Shown in pieces: positions 7,180 through 15,376 of a DNA stretch of 30,661 nt. The notes below the pieces were generated by a model. That model did no database searches. It saw only the letters and a list, made by a program, of their open reading frames with translations, and was not told where the DNA came from. The number at the start of each line of letters is the position of its first letter. Positions within the stretch are counted from its first letter, which is position 1. The stretch is from Avidesulfovibrio sp964369685 (GTDB lineage: Bacteria; Desulfobacterota; Desulfovibrionia; Desulfovibrionales; Desulfovibrionaceae): contig CAYJFB010000026.1 of the NCBI GenBank assembly GCA_964369685.1, positions 1 through 30,661 on the forward strand, read 5' to 3'. A program made the translations under genes and the position numbers.

Positions 7180-8445
7180 ATGACCCGCAAGGATCGTACA
7201 GAAGGCATCTACAGCCGTCGTGAAGTTTTGGATGAAAGTGAACGTCGTCAATACTATCTCATTCAATTGAAAGAATTGATTTCCTATGCGTACCGTTACT
7301 CTGAAGACGTCAAAAAACGCTTTGACCGCGCTCAGTTTAATGTTGAAAAGTTTAAAGCCATCACAGACATCAAACATATTCCGATTTTAAAGAAAAAGGA
7401 ACTGATTTTTCTGCAGTCTATAGGCCCGCGTCTCGGCGGTCTGTTGACGAAAGACATTGGTGAATTAAAGCGTGTATTTCTTTCGCCCGGGCCTATTTTT
7501 GATCCGGAAGATCGCACAGACGATTATTGGGGATACACGGAAGCCTTTTACTCAGTGGGGTTTCGCCCGGGAGATGTGGTGCAGGTGGCGTTTAACTATC
7601 ATTTGACCCCTGCAGGATTGATGTTTGAAGAGCCGTTGCGCAACCTTGGGTGTACTTCTATTCCGGCAGGCCCTTCAGATCCTGTGACACAGCTGGATAT
7701 TATGCAAAAATTGCGGGTGTCCGGCTATGTGGGGACCGCAAGTTTCTTAATGCACCTTGCCCAAAAAGCCGAAGAAAAAGGCATTAACTTGCGCAAAGAT
7801 TTGTTTCAAGAAGTGGCCTTTGTTACAGGCGAACGGCTTTCTGAAAAAATTCGTAACCAACTTGAAAAGAAATTCGACATCATTATGCGCCAAGGCTACG
7901 GCACGGCAGACGTGGGTTGTATCGGTTATGAATGTTTTCATCGTAACGGTTTGCATATTTCAAATCGTTGTTATGTGGAAATCTGCCATCCCGACACGGG
8001 CATTCCGTTGAAAGACGGTGAAGTTGGCGAAATTGTCGTCACGGCCTTTAACAAAACCTATCCGTTGATCCGTTTGGCAACGGGTGACTTGTCGTATATT
8101 GATCGCGCCCCCTGCCCTTGCGGACGCACAAGCCCCAGGCTCGGCAGCATTGTCGGACGTGTCGATACCACAGCGCGTATCAAAGGCATGTTTGTTTATC
8201 CGCACCAAGTAGAACAAGTGATGGCACGCTTTGAAGACGTGAAACGTTGGCAAATCGAAGTCATCAACCCCGGTGGCATCGATGAAATGATTCTCTATAT
8301 CGAAGCCAACAATTTTCAACAGGAAGAAGAATTGATGCACCTCTTCCGTGAACGGATCAAACTGCGCCCAGAACTGAAAATCCTCGTTCCGGGCACGTTG
8401 CCGCCACAAATCCGTCCCATTGAAGACAAACGAGAATGGGATTAG
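7180..8445 (+). CDS. PaaK-like adenylate-forming family protein (phenylacetate-CoA ligase/F390 synthetase family)
   Basis: This is a 421-residue protein of the phenylacetate-CoA ligase-like branch of ANL enzymes. Visible family features are the GYGTADVGCIGYEC region (A5-type motif, about residues 245-260), LIRLATGDLSYIDRAPCPCGRTSPRLGSI with a CPCG metal-like knuckle, GRVDTTARIKGMFVYPHQVE (hinge and C-domain entry) and a closing REWD-type C-terminus. The expected phosphate-binding loop (SSGTTG-like) is absent; at its place stands FLSPGPIFDPEDRTDDYWG. Acid activation to an acyl-AMP is therefore uncertain and the substrate cannot be named. GGAG five bases before the ATG at 7180 sets the start, although the frame is open to 7123. 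It is the first of three same-strand genes, but gaps of about 300 and 250 bases with repeat elements separate them. Confidence 0.82.
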   Translation: MTRKDRTEGIYSRREVLDESERRQYYLIQLKELISYAYRYSEDVKKRFDRAQFNVEKFKAITDIKHIPILKKKELIFLQSIGPRLGGLLTKDIGELKRVFLSPGPIFDPEDRTDDYWGYTEAFYSVGFRPGDVVQVAFNYHLTPAGLMFEEPLRNLGCTSIPAGPSDPVTQLDIMQKLRVSGYVGTASFLMHLAQKAEEKGINLRKDLFQEVAFVTGERLSEKIRNQLEKKFDIIMRQGYGTADVGCIGYECFHRNGLHISNRCYVEICHPDTGIPLKDGEVGEIVVTAFNKTYPLIRLATGDLSYIDRAPCPCGRTSPRLGSIVGRVDTTARIKGMFVYPHQVEQVMARFEDVKRWQIEVINPGGIDEMILYIEANNFQQEEELMHLFRERIKLRPELKILVPGTLPPQIRPIEDKREWD

Positions 8446-8467
8446 AATTTTTTTAGATTGATTTTTA

Positions 8468-8570
8468 TTTTTTTTTGGGGGGGAATAATTCTTACGAGGC
8501 AGCGCCTCCCCAAAACCCCCTTGATGCTGCGGCGCATTTCAATGCTTTGCATTGTTCATATGCGCCGCAG
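8468..8570 (+). repeat. Structured intergenic repeat, copy 1
   Basis: A T-run (8468-8476) and G7 (8477-8483) lead into AATAATTCTTACGAGGCAGCGCC and a C-run, then AAAACCCCCTTGAT and a long hairpin. The hairpin arms are CTGCGGCGCAT (8527-8537) and its perfect complement (8560-8570), and an inner hairpin CAATGC-TTT-GCATTG sits at 8540-8554. The first module can fold as an outer G/C stem holding two small hairpins. The T-run starts about 20 bases after the upstream stop codon. The rest of the 304-base gap to waaA holds nothing I can call a gene. Confidence 0.8.
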
Positions 8571-8749
8571 TTCAAGTTGCTTTTGAGTGTCTTGTCATGT
8601 CATCACAAATAAAATGGCAACCATTGAACACCGTGTGTTGAGAAAAAATCAAAAAAGAACCGCCATAGGTGTTATTCAAGATTCACGTTTCTGCTTTTCT
8701 TGAGGCGTTACAGACCTTCAGAAAAAAAGAAAGAAAAAAGGTCGTGGTT

Positions 8750-10153
8750 ATGGAAATGACGTTTGGACATGTTGTTTTTTCAAAAATATACGGGTTGCTG
8801 TGGCGTTTGGCTCGCCCTGTTTTACGACGTAACAAACGTTTGGCTGACGGCTTCACACACCGACTTGTTCCGGAACATTGGGCAGAACCTGCCGAGCTTT
8901 GGCTGCAAGCGGCGTCCGCCGGTGAAGCGTATTTGGCTTGGGAATACCTTCTTGCCTTGAAAGAGGAAGATCCAACCTTGCAACGTGTCCTCGTGACAAC
9001 ATGGACGCGACAAGGTCTTGAAGTGTTACATGGTATGCGGACAACATTGCTTGAACGCTATCCTGACATGCATATTCAAACCGCATTTTTCCCTTTGGAT
9101 CAGCCCAACCTCCAATATCGCGCGCTCAAACTTGTTCAGCCAAAGGGAGTCGTCTTGTTGGAAACGGAACTTTGGCCGGGATTATTATTTGCTTGTCGAC
9201 GCTGTGGGATTCCTGTCGGCATTGTCAATGCACGAATGACAGAAAAAAGCGTGCGTGGGTATCAGTGGATCAATCGGCTGTGCTCCTTTTTTTGGGAAGT
9301 GGTGCGTCCGTGCAGTATCACCGCCATCGACATCGTTTCGGCTGAGCGCTATGCGGCGTTATTTGGTTGGGAGTGTGTCGAAATGATCCCAAATATTAAA
9401 TTTGATCGCGCCGTCAGAGACTTGGACTTTGATACTCAGCACGAACAAATCCAAACCTTGGCAACCTTGCTCCCGACAAAAGATATTGTCCTTTTGGCCT
9501 CAACACGAGAAGAAGAAGAGCAAAGTCTGTTAAATTTAATAGGTAAACTGCGTAGCCAAAAGCCCGATATATGCATTGTGCTTGTTCCACGACACATGCA
9601 ACGCATCCACCCCTGGCTTGAACGCTTTGCACCGTTGAACAATGGAAACAACAACACTGTCCCTGTGCGTTTGCGCTCTGCGCTGACTGCAGCAGATCCT
9701 GCACGGAACGGAGACATTGTGCTTTGGGATGCGTTCGGAGAACTCAGCGCTCTTTACAATCTTGCCACAACTGTTTTTGTCGGCGGCAGTCTTGCACCGC
9801 TTGGCGGGCAAAATTTTCTGGAATCATTGGCAGGTGGACGGATTCCTCATGTCGGGCCCCATCTGGAAAATTTCCTTTGGGCGCTGGATGTGAATGCAGA
9901 CGCAGACAGTTTGATTGACAAAAACTTGATTGTTCAAACACAGCATGTTGATGAACTTGCGGTAAAAATGCTGCAAAATATCGAACATCCTGCTGATCCC
10001 AATGTTGTTCGACAACAGTTTCTGGAATGGCTGACACCGCGTCGCGGTGGGAGCCTTGCAAGTGTTCGACTTTTGCGTAGTGCCTTTTCCGTATTTTTTA
10101 AAAAGCAAGACGTCAATAAAGAACACGTCGCTACAAATTCTGTTCAATCATAA
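8750..10153 (+). CDS. waaA: 3-deoxy-D-manno-octulosonic acid (Kdo) transferase WaaA/KdtA
   Basis: This is a 467-residue GT-B glycosyltransferase that adds Kdo from CMP-Kdo to the lipid A precursor at the inner membrane. ASAGEAYLAWEY near residues 55-66 corresponds to the SVGE region with the essential Glu. TTWTRQGLE matches the T-T-x-T-x-x-G segment, ETELWP is a hallmark, and GGSLAPLGGQNFLE plus GPHLENF form the CMP-Kdo-binding C-domain motif. The usual hydrophobic N-terminal anchor is weak here: only a short KIYGLLWRLARPVLRR amphipathic stretch is present. The frame is open from 8669, but AAGG eight bases before the ATG at 8750 and the alignment of the N-terminus favour the shorter form. It indicates a lipid A-containing outer membrane. 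No other LPS gene is adjacent. Confidence 0.92.
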   Translation: MEMTFGHVVFSKIYGLLWRLARPVLRRNKRLADGFTHRLVPEHWAEPAELWLQAASAGEAYLAWEYLLALKEEDPTLQRVLVTTWTRQGLEVLHGMRTTLLERYPDMHIQTAFFPLDQPNLQYRALKLVQPKGVVLLETELWPGLLFACRRCGIPVGIVNARMTEKSVRGYQWINRLCSFFWEVVRPCSITAIDIVSAERYAALFGWECVEMIPNIKFDRAVRDLDFDTQHEQIQTLATLLPTKDIVLLASTREEEEQSLLNLIGKLRSQKPDICIVLVPRHMQRIHPWLERFAPLNNGNNNTVPVRLRSALTAADPARNGDIVLWDAFGELSALYNLATTVFVGGSLAPLGGQNFLESLAGGRIPHVGPHLENFLWALDVNADADSLIDKNLIVQTQHVDELAVKMLQNIEHPADPNVVRQQFLEWLTPRRGGSLASVRLLRSAFSVFFKKQDVNKEHVATNSVQS

Positions 10154-10245
10154 ATCTACAGAACTTTTGCTTTAACTTTTTCCAATATGTTTTGTTGAAT
10201 GATTGTTCATGTTTTTATAGGCAAGACTCCCAAAGCCGATTGAAG

Positions 10246-10366
10246 CGCGGTGTGATAGGGGTGTTGATTCAGCGCAAAGCGATGAGAAACGCCCCCTATC
10301 GCACCGCGGAAACAAGGGGGGTTGGGGGAGGCACTGCCTCGTAGGAATTATTCCCCCCAAAAAAAA
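10246..10366 (-). repeat. Structured intergenic repeat, copy 2 (inverted)
   Basis: This is the same element as copy 1 read from the other strand. On the minus strand it has a T-run, G6, AATAATTCCTACGAGGCAGTG, then CCTCCCCCAACCCCCCTTGTT and a hairpin. The hairpin arms lie at 10288-10308 and 10246-10265 and pair over about 20 bases with one wobble and one bulge, around a loop containing CGCTTTGCG. It fills most of the gap between waaA and rsmB, and its A-run end is about 37 bases before the rsmB ATG. Confidence 0.8.
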
Positions 10367-10403
10367 TAAAAATAGAAATACATCTGACACTAAAGGATCG
10401 CTA

Positions 10404-11714
10404 ATGAATGCACAGACGGCACGCGATACCGCACTGGCTGTTTTGCTCGCAAGCAAAGAAGGCCAGCACGCTCAGGCATTCTTAAATAAAACGCTTGGAG
10501 CCGGCTCCCTCTCTGAACGCGATAAAGCACTCTGTACAGAATTGGTCTACGGCGTTTTGCGTCATGAACTGCGCTTGAGTCATATTCTTAATACGTTTTT
10601 AACGGCACCTAAAAAAACACCGCCCATCTTACGCCTTATTCTCATCATGGCACTCTACGAATGGTTGTATCTTGAAAAAATTCCTAACCATGCTGTAGTC
10701 AATAACGCCGTGAATATGACCCGCAAACGTTTCGATAAACGACTTGCCAATGTTGCCAACGGTGTCTTGCGCACCATGTTGCGCGAGAGTGCAAACATGA
10801 CCGAAACATGGTACCATACGGAACATATCGCCAACCCTGTACAAAAATGCGCTCTGGCCTTCAGTATCCCCCAATGGATTGTTGAGCTTTGGAGCACACA
10901 ATACAATATTGAAAAGGCTACAGTTTTTGCCAAAGCTTCGAGTCATACCCCATGGCCATGTTTTCGAGTCAACAGTCAAGCCAAAGAGGCCATACAACTC
11001 CTCAATCACCTCCTCGACAACACGACAAACGAGGCTTTTCATGGCATACAAATAGCCCCTTGGGCTGTGCGTATACCACCCAGAAAAAATCTCCACGAAC
11101 TTCAGACACTGTGCCTTTCAGGCAGACTTTCCCGTCAAGGTGCAGGCAGTCAGCGAATTTTAGACGTTTTAAATATTCCTTCATGGCGTGGCTCGATTTG
11201 GGACGCCTGCGCCGGCTTTGGAAACAAAACATTTGCCCTTCTCGAACAAGGCGCGGAACTCTGCGCCGCAAGCGATACACATCAAGGCCGTTTGGCAGGC
11301 CTACAACGAGAAGCACAAAGACTGGAACTGCCCTGCCCTCCTGTTTTTGTACATTCTATTCTTAATGGTTGCCCTGCAAACATTCAACCTCAAAATATTC
11401 TTCTTGATGTACCCTGTAGCGGCCTCGGTACACTGGCAAGACACCCCGATATTAAATATAAACGTACCCCACAAGATCTTCAAACTTTATGCGAGACACA
11501 ACAGCAACTCCTCCATAGCGCATGGGCGTGCTTGCCGGAAAACGGACGATTAGCGTATATTACCTGTACCGTAAATAAAGACGAAAACGAGCATCAAATT
11601 ATTCGTTTTTTAAAAAATACTTCTAACTGCTATATAGAAAAAGAAACGCTTCTCGAACCTGATAATTTCGGAAGCGATATCATGTATGGTGCTGTTTTAC
11701 ATAAGAGAAGCTGA
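10404..11714 (+). CDS. rsmB: 16S rRNA (cytosine-C5) methyltransferase RsmB
   Basis: This is a 436-residue protein with the two-domain RsmB plan. An N-terminal NusB-like helical RNA-binding domain (about 1-150, ARDTALAVLLASKEGQHAQAF onward) is followed by a Rossmann methyltransferase domain. SAM-binding motif I is WDACAGFGNKT. Motif IV DVPCSGLG has Cys338, and motif VI YITCTVNKDEN has Cys388, the expected nucleophile of the NOL1/NOP2/Sun family, with the motif IV Cys releasing the product. The family member methylates C967 of E. coli 16S rRNA. AAGGA six bases before the ATG supports the start. Other Sun-family members such as RsmF lack the NusB-like domain, so RsmB is the best name. Confidence 0.93.
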   Translation: MNAQTARDTALAVLLASKEGQHAQAFLNKTLGAGSLSERDKALCTELVYGVLRHELRLSHILNTFLTAPKKTPPILRLILIMALYEWLYLEKIPNHAVVNNAVNMTRKRFDKRLANVANGVLRTMLRESANMTETWYHTEHIANPVQKCALAFSIPQWIVELWSTQYNIEKATVFAKASSHTPWPCFRVNSQAKEAIQLLNHLLDNTTNEAFHGIQIAPWAVRIPPRKNLHELQTLCLSGRLSRQGAGSQRILDVLNIPSWRGSIWDACAGFGNKTFALLEQGAELCAASDTHQGRLAGLQREAQRLELPCPPVFVHSILNGCPANIQPQNILLDVPCSGLGTLARHPDIKYKRTPQDLQTLCETQQQLLHSAWACLPENGRLAYITCTVNKDENEHQIIRFLKNTSNCYIEKETLLEPDNFGSDIMYGAVLHKRS

Positions 11715-11747
11715 TTGTAATGAAAAATAATCATGTGTTATTATAGT

Positions 11748-11785
11748 CAATGGCAAGATGTTTCACGGGAAACATCTTGCCATTG
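11748..11785. terminator. 17-bp perfect palindrome with a parS core at its tip
   Basis: CAATGGCAAGATGTTTC (11748-11764) and its exact complement (11769-11785) flank a four-base ACGG loop. The tip of this hairpin is parS site 2. It lies 33 bases after the rsmB stop and is followed on the plus strand only by TTT, so it is at best a modest intrinsic terminator for rsmB. On the minus strand no T-run follows. It may instead matter as double-stranded DNA for ParB loading. Confidence 0.6.
11759..11774. other. parS-like ParB-binding site 2 (inverted)
   Basis: TGTTTCACGGGAAACA is the exact reverse complement of sites 1 and 3 and differs from canonical parS at one base. It forms the core of the 17-bp palindrome at 11748-11785 and lies between the convergent genes rsmB and the 1010-residue membrane protein. 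Confidence 0.8.
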
Positions 11786-11799
11786 TTTCCCGTGAAACA
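11784..11799. other. parS-like ParB-binding site 3
   Basis: TGTTTCCCGTGAAACA has the same 16 bases in the same orientation as site 1. It starts 25 bases after the start of site 2, that is with only nine bases between the two sites, and shares two bases with the outer edge of the long palindrome. It lies 17 bases beyond the 3' end of the minus-strand gene at 11817-14849. Confidence 0.8.
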
Positions 11800-11816
11800 T
11801 TAAAGTCTCCGTGAAG

Positions 11817-14800
11817 TTATGAAACAGGCGGGTTTGTTTTATCAAGTTGTTTTCTGAGTGCCTGCAAGTAATTCTCATGCTGACTGAGATAAAAAGATAA
11901 TGAACGAGAAAATTCTTCGCCGACAATGCCATCAACAAATAACTGACTGATATCTCTGACTCTGGTCAGGACTTGCTGTGAAGCGAAAAAAGCTTCTTGT
12001 TCAGAAGGGCTCATAGTTCGTAACAAGTTCATGAGGGTTTGCTGTGCGCAGGGTTGATACATCCAGAAATACATCAAATCTAACGCGTTTAAAATCATTT
12101 CATGATATGCCTTTGAACAATGCTGAAAAATTTGTGGAAAAAAACGTTGTGGTTGCTTTTTGAGTTCTTCTAAAATATCGACGTGTGGCAAACATAAAGC
12201 CAAGGCCGTATAATTTTTATCCATACGCACCAGTTTGCTTTTATAATCCCAAAGGCGTAAGCGATAATTATTGTGCCTGTCGACTAACCCCTCAAGGAGA
12301 GCCGCGACAGTATCTGATGCGGCTTTTGATAAAATGGTTGCACCCGGTTGTAAAATTAACAAGGGATCTGCAACACCGATAGCATGAAACAAGAAAAAAA
12401 ACACATTAAAATATAACACAGACACAGGAATTGCTAAAACACTACGGAAAAAATTTCCAATAATCACCGCCTTGGGAAAACCTCGAAAAGCGTTGTGCCA
12501 TGCAATATATAAACCGTTTGTTAATGCCAATAACGTGAAAACCAAAACAGGTTGATTTGCGGTGGTCAAACCCAATGCCTCTTGTAATACGTTCACTCGC
12601 ATGAACCATTCCAAAAGCACGACCGAAAGTCCTGTGTAAAACAAAGAATCAGATATTCTTGTCCAATTCACCATCTTTGTCCAACGCAAAAGCGAAGACG
12701 CACGCAAACCGCCACCTGCAAAAATAGCTTGTAAAATATTGCGCCCACCTGTAATCCCAAACCAAATAAATGCCCCAAACCACGCCAAAACCCACCACTC
12801 TTGTGTGGCCTGAAACGCTGCCATGGCAGGAATGAAACCGCCAAGTACTTTTAACACGTTGGACACGGTTGTATTGAGATAGCCAAAAGACAATTTGGGT
12901 TTTATCAATTGTGTGTTGTCGTGGTGTTGCCGTGTGAGATTGTTGTCTGAACGACCTGCGAAGCCACCCATTGATATGAGATTCCCACGCTTTTTTTGTA
13001 CGGTTACACGCATTGCCGACCAATCTGTCACGCTGTTCATGCCCCATTTTTCAAAAAATGGAAGATGACGCAAGACACTACGTAACAATATCGCACCGCG
13101 AGAAAGGCGTACGGGTTCTGTCCATGTTTGTCGTTGTGCGAGTTCGACTTGTACGGGAAGATACATCGGACGAAACTGTTTTGGTTTACGAATGGTTTTT
13201 TGTGCTTGTGGCGGCAAAGTCTCAAATACAGCCAATCCCATACCATAGCGCAGGTTGGAGTTGCTTGTGGAGTCTGTGCCTACACCTGTTTGCAAACTCA
13301 ATCCCCGATAGAAACCTTGTAGTTCTTGAACATGCTGAAGAATCAGTTGAAATTTTATTGCACGTTGTTGATCTTCTTCATTCTCTGAGGTCTGCATTTT
13401 TTGAATCATTTGACGGATGATTTGGTTAAGATACAACACGCTGCGTTCATTGATCGATTGTTGCAGTGCGCTGATGGCTTCGATATTGCGCATATGCCCT
13501 TGTTGCCATTCACGGAGATTGAAAATTTCAAGATGCGAAATGTACCCTTGACCGTCCCACAATAATTCCAAAACGTCTTCAACGGAAAGGTTGATGACTT
13601 GTAAAGATAATCGAAAACCACTGCGTAAACTCGCGAGCCAATCAAATAAACTTTGCGGTGATTGTTGTAAAAGTATGGGTGTGTTTTCTTCAGTGCACGG
13701 TATTTCTAGGCAGTACAATTCGGGATTGAGTTCGGGGGTGAGCCAGCGGGTGAGAATGGTGTCCGGGGTAAGCATGTCCATTTCATGGATTTGTTTTTTT
13801 AGCGCTGCGCTCTGCTCTTCTGTGATGTGTTCATTGTGAAGGCGAGTATGGAGTGTTGTTGCGTGTTCTTTGAGCAGAGGGAGGATCGTTTTGTGGATCA
13901 ATTCGGATAGGTGCAGGAGTGACGCTTGACCACTGCGGACGTGATGTTTAAACACTTCCAAGGCAATCATGGGCAATTCGATATCCAATTCTTGCCCAAG
14001 AGTGACTCTGTGCTCTGCGTTCCAACGTTCAAGGGTTGTGTAGATCAAACTTGTGTTCCATATAGAGGCTTTGCGGCCTTCGGTAAACAACGCTTGTGTT
14101 GTTGGTTCTTCGAGAAATTCCAACAATTCGCTACTGTCTGCAAAGCCGCGCGGAACCCAAATGAATTTCACAAATTTTTTATAAAACACAGTGCTGAACT
14201 CTACACCGATGCGAACCGTGATGCCCATAATTTTTGCGGCATGAAGCAGTTCTTTGGCCACGGCAATTTCAACATAGTTGTAATAGACGACGGTCAAATA
14301 ACGAATGCCTTTGATCCACGCATCCATGATCAGGTGTGTCGGATTTTTACGGCCTTTGGTGTTGGCGTCGTGGACGTGGTGATCGATGGTGAGTTGGCTT
14401 TGATCTTCGGGCATTTCCAGAAGATGATATTGTTCTAAAAAATGACGAATGACGCGTGGATTGCCGCTCGCAGCCTTACGAAAATCGTGGATTAAACGCA
14501 GCTGTCGTTCTTCATCTTCTTTTGCGCGAATGAAATCTTTCATTATTTCCAGCAAAACCCGTCCTGTATTGTAACGGAAAGATGTTTTTGCGCTGTGCAA
14601 CACTTCATCATATAACGCGCGTAATGCAATAAGCCGATCTTCTGCTTGGCCTTCTTCGAGTTTGCTTAATAAATTACTGACCGCAAACGCGACACGAAAT
14701 TCGTGACTGACCGCAAGCTCGACGATACCGTGTGGATGCAAATTGATATTGGGTGTCTGCCAGTCTGAAGCGTGATCGCTGGACATGGCCTCATTCACTT

Positions 14801-14849
14801 TTTGTAAAAGGTGCCTGTCGCTCTTGTCAAAAAAAAGCTTTGAATACAT
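11817..14849 (-). CDS. Large membrane protein of unknown function with degenerate PHP-like domain
   Basis: I do not recognise this 1010-residue protein as a named gene. Residues about 50-150 are helical. At about 156-160 DHHVH matches the first metal motif (DxHxH) of PHP phosphoesterases. It is followed by the PHP-like spacing NPTHLIMDAWIKGI and MGITVRIGVEFS (about 208-219), but the second motif, normally TDH, reads VVYYNY. Metal-dependent catalysis is therefore doubtful. A long soluble middle (about 230-660) follows, then four or more hydrophobic helices between about 665 and 825 (for example FRSVLAIPVSVLYFNVFFFLF), and a soluble C-terminal tail of about 185 residues. The start is ATG 14849, preceded by AGGAGGGG; a GTG just upstream is possible. 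It stands alone on its strand, convergent to rsmB across two parS sites. Confidence 0.85.
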   Translation of the reverse strand: MYSKLFFDKSDRHLLQKVNEAMSSDHASDWQTPNINLHPHGIVELAVSHEFRVAFAVSNLLSKLEEGQAEDRLIALRALYDEVLHSAKTSFRYNTGRVLLEIMKDFIRAKEDEERQLRLIHDFRKAASGNPRVIRHFLEQYHLLEMPEDQSQLTIDHHVHDANTKGRKNPTHLIMDAWIKGIRYLTVVYYNYVEIAVAKELLHAAKIMGITVRIGVEFSTVFYKKFVKFIWVPRGFADSSELLEFLEEPTTQALFTEGRKASIWNTSLIYTTLERWNAEHRVTLGQELDIELPMIALEVFKHHVRSGQASLLHLSELIHKTILPLLKEHATTLHTRLHNEHITEEQSAALKKQIHEMDMLTPDTILTRWLTPELNPELYCLEIPCTEENTPILLQQSPQSLFDWLASLRSGFRLSLQVINLSVEDVLELLWDGQGYISHLEIFNLREWQQGHMRNIEAISALQQSINERSVLYLNQIIRQMIQKMQTSENEEDQQRAIKFQLILQHVQELQGFYRGLSLQTGVGTDSTSNSNLRYGMGLAVFETLPPQAQKTIRKPKQFRPMYLPVQVELAQRQTWTEPVRLSRGAILLRSVLRHLPFFEKWGMNSVTDWSAMRVTVQKKRGNLISMGGFAGRSDNNLTRQHHDNTQLIKPKLSFGYLNTTVSNVLKVLGGFIPAMAAFQATQEWWVLAWFGAFIWFGITGGRNILQAIFAGGGLRASSLLRWTKMVNWTRISDSLFYTGLSVVLLEWFMRVNVLQEALGLTTANQPVLVFTLLALTNGLYIAWHNAFRGFPKAVIIGNFFRSVLAIPVSVLYFNVFFFLFHAIGVADPLLILQPGATILSKAASDTVAALLEGLVDRHNNYRLRLWDYKSKLVRMDKNYTALALCLPHVDILEELKKQPQRFFPQIFQHCSKAYHEMILNALDLMYFWMYQPCAQQTLMNLLRTMSPSEQEAFFASQQVLTRVRDISQLFVDGIVGEEFSRSLSFYLSQHENYLQALRKQLDKTNPPVS

Positions 14850-15376
14850 CACCCCTCCTTTTATTCATTTTTTTTGAGCGTCTTCTTCCAAAAAAAATAG
14901 AATACACACCTGTTCATAGGAAAAAATAAGGATGTGTTGTCGATGTTACCAAAAAAATAAAAAAACATACATTAAAGAATAGATATGCAATATATGCATT
15001 ACAAAAAATGTCTATTTCAATACATCAACATTCTAAAAAACAATTATCAAAGAAATTCTGTATATAGTTTGTTGTAACAATATCTTTTGATACAGATTTA
15101 TTACTATTCTATGAAAAAGGAAGAAAGGCAAGAACTCTGAGAATCTTTGTGTTTCTTTTTTTGAAAAAATACAACCATCTTGAAAAGAGCGCTCATAATA
15201 TAACACAACGCTCATTGCTCAGTGTGTCATCTCTTCAAAAGTGCCTGAATCCTTACAGCATGAATATGCTGTTGAATTTGCCTTTTTCCTATAGCTACTA
15301 TATAAAACAATAAACGGATAACCATAAACACGCTTAGGAAAAATCAAAACAAAATGCTATAGGAAAAAGGAAAAGA
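14850..15376. other. 527-base AT-rich divergent intergenic region
   Basis: This gap separates the leftward membrane-protein gene from rightward tsaE. It is rich in A/T runs and has no frame I would call coding. It holds a small hairpin CAGCAT-GAAT-ATGCTG at 15256-15271 and a candidate tsaE promoter at 15272-15301. A minus-strand promoter for the membrane-protein gene must also lie here, but no convincing pair of boxes was found. No tRNA or other RNA gene is evident. Confidence 0.5.
15272..15301 (+). promoter_or_regulatory. Candidate promoter for tsaE-lysC
   Basis: TTGAAT (15272-15277), an 18-base spacer and TACTAT (15296-15301) lie about 75 bases before the tsaE ATG. A short hairpin at 15256-15271 abuts the -35 box. 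The match is moderate. Confidence 0.4.

Noticed and set aside
7960..8409. A 149-codon minus-strand frame inside the PaaK-like gene
   Set aside because: It is the antisense shadow of a clearly coding gene and has no supporting ribosome site or motif.
8468..8570. Repeat copy 1 as an ordinary intrinsic terminator
   Set aside because: The T-run precedes rather than follows the hairpins and no T-tract follows the long stem.
8614..8703. A 29-codon plus-strand frame between repeat copy 1 and waaA
   Set aside because: It is very short with no ribosome site; chance is the simplest explanation.
13926..14438. A 170-codon plus-strand frame opposite the 1010-residue membrane protein
   Set aside because: It is an antisense shadow; the minus-strand protein has coherent domains and a strong ribosome site.
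15033..15215. A 60-codon minus-strand frame in the gap before tsaE
   Set aside because: It is AT-driven, has no ribosome site and no recognisable product.
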